The notes under the pieces: generated by a model | What the model was told of the DNA's origin: nothing | Seen by the model: the letters and a program-made list of their open reading frames with translations, nothing else | Database searches by the model: none | Position numbers and translations under genes: made by a program | In this document: positions 59,545 to 64,000 of the stretch, piece after piece | Layout of the letters: each line of letters begins with the position of its first letter | Position numbering within the stretch: position 1 is the first letter of the stretch | Origin: Anisus vortex | Taxonomy: Eukaryota; Mollusca; Gastropoda; Planorbidae | Direction: 5' to 3' | Length of the DNA: 64,000 nt | Assembly (NCBI GenBank): GCA_949126835.1 | Contig: OX421505.1 | Location: 4,592,587 to 4,656,586 of the forward strand

Positions 59545-60324
59545 TGAGCTGTTTTCCATGTCATCGTTTTTTTTTTTCCAGAATGCTATTTTTAGAACAA
59601 GACTGCCACGTCATGCCTGCATAATAACTTGTTAATTCGCAATGTTTAAGTTTACAATATAAAAGTACACGAAGAAAGCATTAAATCTTCTCGATAAAAA
59701 CAACATAATGACATAAAAGCGTGTAGGCCTACTTATTAGATTAGGGCCGACCATTTACCTCTTCAAGAAATCGTAAATTCCGCGGCTCGCTTTATTTTAT
59801 ATCCGCCACTTCCCGCGGCAGATGTATTACAGTACCCAAACTCCACAATAAAACGTTTCCGTTTCCCCCCTTATCTTATATGTTACACAAGCTCCTCCTC
59901 TACAAAAAGTTTTATTTTTTCTAATATATTTTTTTCGCCAAGGTTAATTCCGCGGCAGTTATGTGGATTCCGCTGCAACATAGTAAAAAGAAATTCATAT
60001 ACCGGCGGCTTGGCGTAAAATTCCGCGGGTCGCGGTATATCGTGGACCTTACTTATCAGTCACTCTCTCTTCATATTTAATAACCCTTAAGGTTATCTTA
60101 TCTGAGAAAGCTATCATATTATAACAAATTTGGTTTAGTAGTATAGTAGGCTATCTATGTAACAAAATTGTTAATGTAATTGTAAGGCCTACTTTAAAAA
60201 ATACAATTTCATTATTGAGACTAAAGTCTATAGGCTATTATAAATAGATCTATATATGTTTAGATAAATGTTATTATATTAAAAAATTAATTAAAAATAA
60301 ACAATGTTTACCTGAGTTGTCCAT
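51027..60324 (-). CDS. Gene D: PA-clan serine-peptidase-like protein with damaged exon 4 acceptor
   Basis: The model is exon 1 60312-60324 (M-D-N-S), exon 2 58333-58373, exon 3 52514-52571, exon 4 52337-52402 and exon 5 51027-51967, about 372 residues if all exons are used. Phases match A. The base pair after exon 4 reads AT instead of AG on the minus strand (A has AG), so normal splicing to exon 4 should fail. Exon 4 is 66 nt with the same phase at both ends, so skipping it keeps the frame. A cryptic AG 15 bases inside it would also keep the frame. Intron 2 holds a LINE and inverted repeats not present in A. Confidence 0.65.
52940..53190 (-). mobile_element. Degraded tRNA-derived SINE in gene D intron 2
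   Basis: Block 2 counterpart of 15290-15545. Same body and damaged B-box region. Confidence 0.55.
54981..56243 (-). mobile_element. 5'-truncated LINE in gene D intron 2
   Basis: Gene A has the uninterrupted site (TTAAAGCCTTAAGTAAAAG, 17349-17367). In D, GCCTT flanks both ends (54976-54980 and 56244-56248), and the minus-strand 3' end is a GAA-rich tail. The insert therefore post-dates the block duplication. Confidence 0.92.
54992..56219 (-). pseudogene. LINE reverse transcriptase, frameshifted
   Basis: Upstream frame 55389-56219 contains F-I-D-Y-S-K-A-F-D (motif A), G-V-R-Q-G-C-V-L-S-P (motif B), R-Y-A-D-D-T-V-L (motif C) and N-L-S-K-T-E-V. A shift between about 55460 and 55440 moves the rest into frame 54992-55471, with L-L-Y-G-C-E-C-W-T and F-L-G-H. 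The endonuclease is lost to 5' truncation. Confidence 0.88.
56423..56507. repeat. 35-bp tandem repeat containing a CCGG palindrome
   Basis: GTCCGGCGACCGGAC starts at 56423 and 56458, and its first 11 bases at 56493, an exact 35-bp period. Each full copy can pair with itself (GTCCGG...CCGGAC). It is GC-rich in an AT-rich intron and sits exactly where blocks 1 and 2 stop matching. Confidence 0.85.
56618..56695 (+). mobile_element. tRNA-like SINE head
   Basis: TGGCCTAGTTGTCAG (A box) and GGTTCGACACC (B box), properly spaced, precede a T-rich tail. It differs from the two other tRNA-derived families here. A decayed tRNA gene is an alternative. Confidence 0.5.
56734..57588. repeat. Tandem and inverted repeats unique to block 2
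   Basis: A 312-bp unit is repeated (56734 and 57046), followed by two copies of a 138-bp unit (57314 and 57452). The segment CATAGACTATAATATACATG near 57007 recurs inverted near 57411-57446 and 57548-57584, so the array can fold back on itself. Confidence 0.8.
57717..57885 (+). mobile_element. tRNA-derived SINE in gene D intron 2
   Basis: A box TGGTCCAGCGGTTAG, B box GGGTTCTATCCC, hairpin CTTCTATCTAGAAG and tail CTTATAAG. Block 1 has the empty site near 19647 (AAACATTA joined to TCCATATT). Confidence 0.85.
57945..58040 (+). repeat. (ATT)n-tailed retroposon 3' end
   Basis: Counterpart of 19712-19830. Confidence 0.6.
58850..59095 (-). mobile_element. tRNA-derived SINE in gene D intron 1
   Basis: Counterpart of 20690-20905. 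A run of about 22 G (58914-58935) inside it is not present in block 1. Confidence 0.8.
59495..59545. repeat. (AC)n(TA)n microsatellite
   Basis: Expanded relative to the block 1 (TA)n at 21308-21327. Confidence 0.9.
59742..60050. mobile_element. MITE with CCGCGG inverted ends in gene D intron 1
   Basis: Counterpart of 21524-21832, nearly identical. Confidence 0.6.
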
Positions 60325-60466
60325 TTTAATCAGTTATAAGGTATTTTTACGAAATATTATGTTAACTTCAAACCAATCAACATTAAGCCTAAGTGAAGCT
60401 CTAAGCTCGTAGTCGTAATGTTTCAATGCTAGAAAAAAAAGTGTGTCATTTGGTGAAAACCCGTTA

Positions 60467-60478
60467 GCTATAAATAGC
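60467..60478 (-). promoter_or_regulatory. TATA-like box of gene D
   Basis: GCTATAAATAGC, 143 bases upstream of the ATG, as in A. Confidence 0.5.
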
Positions 60479-63054
60479 TTGAACGTTACTAAAGAAAGAA
60501 TTTCCCGATACCTTATTGAATTTTTCATACAAAATAAGGAAACGAAACAATTGATTATTATATTTAAAAATACATCTAGATCTAGTTTACATGTAAGGTT
60601 ATAAAATATTGAGCTAGAATCTATGTCATATTTCACAGGGAAATATGTAAATATGATGTAAATATTTTGTATTCTTTCTCTCTACAAAATAATTTCATAG
60701 ACATAGTCGACATAGACTCTGTCCTTTGATCCCCTATTTATAGAAACAAACAGACACGTCAACGGGCACGCGCAGACCAATAGAGGCTAAAAGCCTCTAT
60801 CTGAATAATTCTTACGTAAACAATATTTGACTCTTTAATAGTATTAGTCTTTAGGGAAGTCCATTTATTACGTCAACAAGTCTATTCAATTTTTACCCCC
60901 CCCCCCCTTCCTCATCTCCCTTGCTAACAATTGTCCAACTTGTGAGACCTCTTGTACTAAAAAAACAAGAAAGTAAAAAAGTAGGTCAGAAATATTGGTT
61001 TCCTTTGGTACGCTCTAGGCCAAGTAAGTAAACTTTCGTTAAATAACAGTTGCGCTAGATTTCATCAGTAGCTTATCTTAGATGTTACAGACGCTTCATC
61101 TTTACTGTTTACTCTATAAACACTTACCTTATCATTAAGAATAACCAATTCACTGTCTTCACTATCATAAAACAATCTCAAGGTCATGTGGCTTCCCTCA
61201 ATGTCATCGAAAACAAAATGTGCAGCTGTAGTCACATAAATATTCCACCAAACTTTGCTGGGTTTGTCTGAAAATGTAGGCTACATTTATCACATGGACA
61301 TGTTGTATAGTTCTTTAGTTCATCGTCATCTGTGTACACCACTCCATACACCCTCCCAGTTCATGTCCTCAATGTTTCCTTTCCTGTCAGTTCAGACAAA
61401 AAATATGGAATTTTTATGTATGGCCAGAACACTGGTCTGTGTGGACTGGTCATGGTGACACTTAGTCTAACTGTCAGCTCAGCTGCAACTTTGATGTTGT
61501 CATACAATACAATGTCGCGATGAACTTTAGGTAGATGTTCTAAGCTGACAGATTCAATAGGTATAAACTCTGTATGACCTGGATTCTTCTCACAGTTTCT
61601 CAAATGTGTGTATAACATAACCCAGCTTCTCCGGAAACTGAAATCTTATTTTCATGTTCACCTGTACAGGTAAATACAAATATCAACAGACTGATTTAAC
61701 TTTATGCAATAAATCAGATTTCTATGTATTAACATTTCATTAACTAACACGCCAACATTTTAGCATAAACATATTTATATTTAACCTTGATTAAGCAATG
61801 CATTACCTAATGGCAGAAAGCCATTAACTTTTAACTTGTCGTCTTTTTGGTTTGTAACTTGACAAATACTATTTGAAGTGTTTAATTAATATAGTTCTAA
61901 ATATTAAATAAAGACAGGTTATTACATATTTAATATTTTTATGTCAATATATTTTTTTTAAAATTACAAAAGAAATACCTTCACCTTTATTTTTCGTAGC
62001 CTACAATCGGGACTTGGAGATTTCAAGGTCAATTTTTACTAAGGAAAGAAACGATAATAAATATGTATTTCCTTACACAATTTATTGCACTATACTATCA
62101 AACTATTGAATAAATTATAATTTTTGAAAATTTTGTATCTTATAACTTTTGTTTTATTCAAAATATTTGCTTTATACAATTTTATTTAAACTCAATTTTA
62201 ATTTGTTCTAATTTAAATTCAAATGATCTAAATTGATCGATGCACGTACGGATAAAAATGAAGTCCTTGTTTTGTCCAATTTCCTGGAGTATCCTTTTTC
62301 ATATATGCTCATTGGAGATGTAATCTATATAGAAGATGTTATAAGGTTTCTAAAGCATCTAATCTAAAAAGTCTCGACAATGTTTATCCACTCCATACGA
62401 TCTTGAGATAGTCTCTTTATCTCTTGCTTCTGCATTAAAGCCGATATTGCTACCTTATAACTTTCCGAGGCCTAATAGGTGTAAATATACATCAATCTAA
62501 TATTTTATTTTGGTAGAGAGGTCTATACATTATAACAGATCGGTCTATATTCTGTATTGCAGAGTTCTTTATTATATGATTAAAGTTGTAAGAATTTATT
62601 TAGTTAGACCTACATTTGTACAATAGTACTTTTCCCCTCAAGTCCTGGATGATACTGAAAATATAGTGTTTAAATAATATATAATGATCATTTCTATATA
62701 TGATAAAGTTTTAATTTAAATTATTTTTTAAATTATACTTTTAGGTGTGCTCTTATTATTACTAATGCCACTGAAATACCAAAAACTACCGCATTTATAA
62801 AACTTGCAAAGTAAATGGAGCGGCCGCCTCTGGCACCAAATATGTTTACAATTGTGTTAAACTAATAAAAATCTTAATTTGCTTACTGACTTACTGATAA
62901 ATGAAAACTAATATTCTAAAAAGGGATAATATCCACCCCCGCCCCAGTTGCCCCATTTTTTCCTAGTTACGCCACTGTGCACAATGGACCACATTAGTCA
63001 CAGTTGGTGTGATGCTAGGAACAGAATCCGTGTATGGTATATATGGCTTTGTTC

Positions 63055-63330
63055 TGTATTAAAGTCAGTACCATTCGGACCAAGTTGATCATAGGGTCGG
63101 TGAAGCAGCGTTGTCCAGTTTTTGTGGCCGCGACATACTAGGCGACTGTGTAGTCAGCACAATGTACAGCCGCCTTTACTTTACCCCAACTAAGGTCCGG
63201 TAGCCATCAGAGCTGGGTAGACTCATGGACACCATATAGACACGTAAAAATACATCCCAGCCTTCACCAGGATTTGAACCTGGGACCTTCGGCACACCAA
63301 TCAAACGCGATGACGTTCGGCTACCATGCC
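63055..63330 (-). mobile_element. tRNA-derived SINE in copy E intron 1
   Basis: Counterpart of 25205-25485. Confidence 0.75.
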
Positions 63331-63753
63331 CCTATTGCCATAAAAATTATAAAAAAATTAGCTGCCCCTATTGCCATAATGATAATAAAAAAATTGGCTG
63401 CCCCTATTGCCATAATGATAATACAAAAATTGGCTGCCCCTATTGCCATAATGATAATAAAAAAATTGGCTGCCCCTATTGCCATAATGATAATAAAACA
63501 ATTGGCTGCCCCTATTGCCATAATGATAATAAACAATTGGCTGCCCCTATTGCCATAATGATAATAAACAAATTGGCTGCCCCTATTGCCATAATAATAA
63601 TAAAAAAATTGGCTGCCCCTATTGCCATAATGATAATAAAAAAATTGGCTGCCCCTATTGCCATAATGATAATAAAACAATTGGCTGCCCCTATTGCCAT
63701 AATGATAATAAAAAAATTGGCTGCCCCTATTGCCATAATGATAATAAAAAAAT
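63327..63753. repeat. 36-bp minisatellite, about 12 units
   Basis: Same unit and position as 25481-25695 but twice as many copies. Occasional A-to-C changes mark unit variants. Confidence 0.93.
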
Positions 63754-63888
63754 TGCAGACGAAATTCAAAGAGCAATTAAAAGTTATGTTTTTAAAAAAG
63801 TACAATAATTCTATCTAATAAAAAAATAAACGCTATAAGTTACCTGGATTATCCATTGTAATCTGTACAAATTGTTGTTTAAAACTGT

Positions 63889-63897
63889 CTTATATAC
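63889..63897 (-). promoter_or_regulatory. TATA box of copy E
   Basis: GTATATAAG on the minus strand, 33 bases upstream of the exon 1 ATG, as in B. Confidence 0.5.
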
Positions 63898-64000
63898 AAT
63901 GATTTGTTTACACTGCCATTGTTACATAGCAACAAGCACAAACAAAGCGCATGCGACGGTGAACCCACCAAGGTGTAATATATTAGTGTATCCTGTTTAA

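Larger units (their letters stand above)
61120..63856 (-). pseudogene. Copy E: truncated protease-family pseudogene
   Basis: The pieces are exon 1 63844-63856 (M-D-N-P), exon 2 62614-62654, exon 3 61979-62038 (out of frame), exon 4 61807-61872 (acceptor AG changed to AA) and partial exon 5 about 61120-61670. Exon 5 is frameshifted near its start. It shares with B the TGA in the G-T-G segment and the same 3' truncation, so these defects precede the block duplication. The protease serine region is absent. Confidence 0.8.
49900..64000. repeat. Segmental duplication block 2 (genes D and E)
   Basis: Collinear paralogue of block 1 (about 11950-26000). Its right boundary lies beyond the window. Lineage-specific additions are the LINE at 54981-56243, sequence 56400-57590, the SINE at about 57717-57885 and extra 36-bp units. 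Confidence 0.85.

Noticed and set aside
63274..63818. ORFs with A-A-P-I-A-I-M-I-I repeats on both strands
   Set aside because: Same cause: the 36-bp minisatellite read in several frames.

Overview
The window is eukaryotic, AT-rich and almost entirely non-coding or mobile DNA. Coding sequence sits in short exons split by long introns with GT/AG borders. LINE, SINE, hAT and LTR elements occur throughout. This fits an invertebrate animal. I favour a lophotrochozoan, possibly a gastropod mollusc, from the repeat types and the look of the one host gene family, but nothing here proves it.

The only convincing host genes are a tandem, all-minus-strand family of trypsin-fold (PA-clan) serine-peptidase-like proteins of about 370 residues with no signal peptide. 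Five small-exon junctions could be joined with consistent phases: exon 1 (M-x-N-x), exon 2 (13-15 codons), exon 3 (Cys motif), exon 4 (66 nt) and a large exon 5 carrying the protease domain. Six units are present. Unit 0 has only exon 1 and intron 1 in view (exon 1 at 10586-10598), and the rest lies left of the window. Gene A (13351-22114), gene C (29648-34680) and gene D (51027-60324) have open protease exons. B (22905-25795) and E (61120-63856) are truncated, frameshifted copies.

Two blocks of about 14 kb, roughly 11950-26000 and 49900-64000, are paralogous. Each holds one intact-looking gene (A or D) followed by one truncated copy (B or E). Unit C, in the middle, is more diverged. Comparing the blocks gives clean empty sites for a LINE (54981-56243), a tRNA-derived SINE (about 57717-57885) and a hAT pair in C (28098-29550). 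Among A, C and D, long stretches of the protease exon are nearly identical while short patches around the active site differ strongly. One patch of D matches truncated copy B better than its block partner A.

The left edge (1-3882) is an LTR element with a gag-protease ORF fused to an integrase-like fragment. Positions 5650-10180 are a nest of transposons inside unit 0 intron 1, including a textbook hAT element (7155-9688, 8-bp duplication TTTAGACC). Positions 44950-46695 are a 30-bp minisatellite of about 58 units that appears to derive from the 3' tail of a local LINE/SINE family. It was later hit by a second LINE (46697-49588). Positions 38000-44900 hold repeats and sequence I cannot assign.
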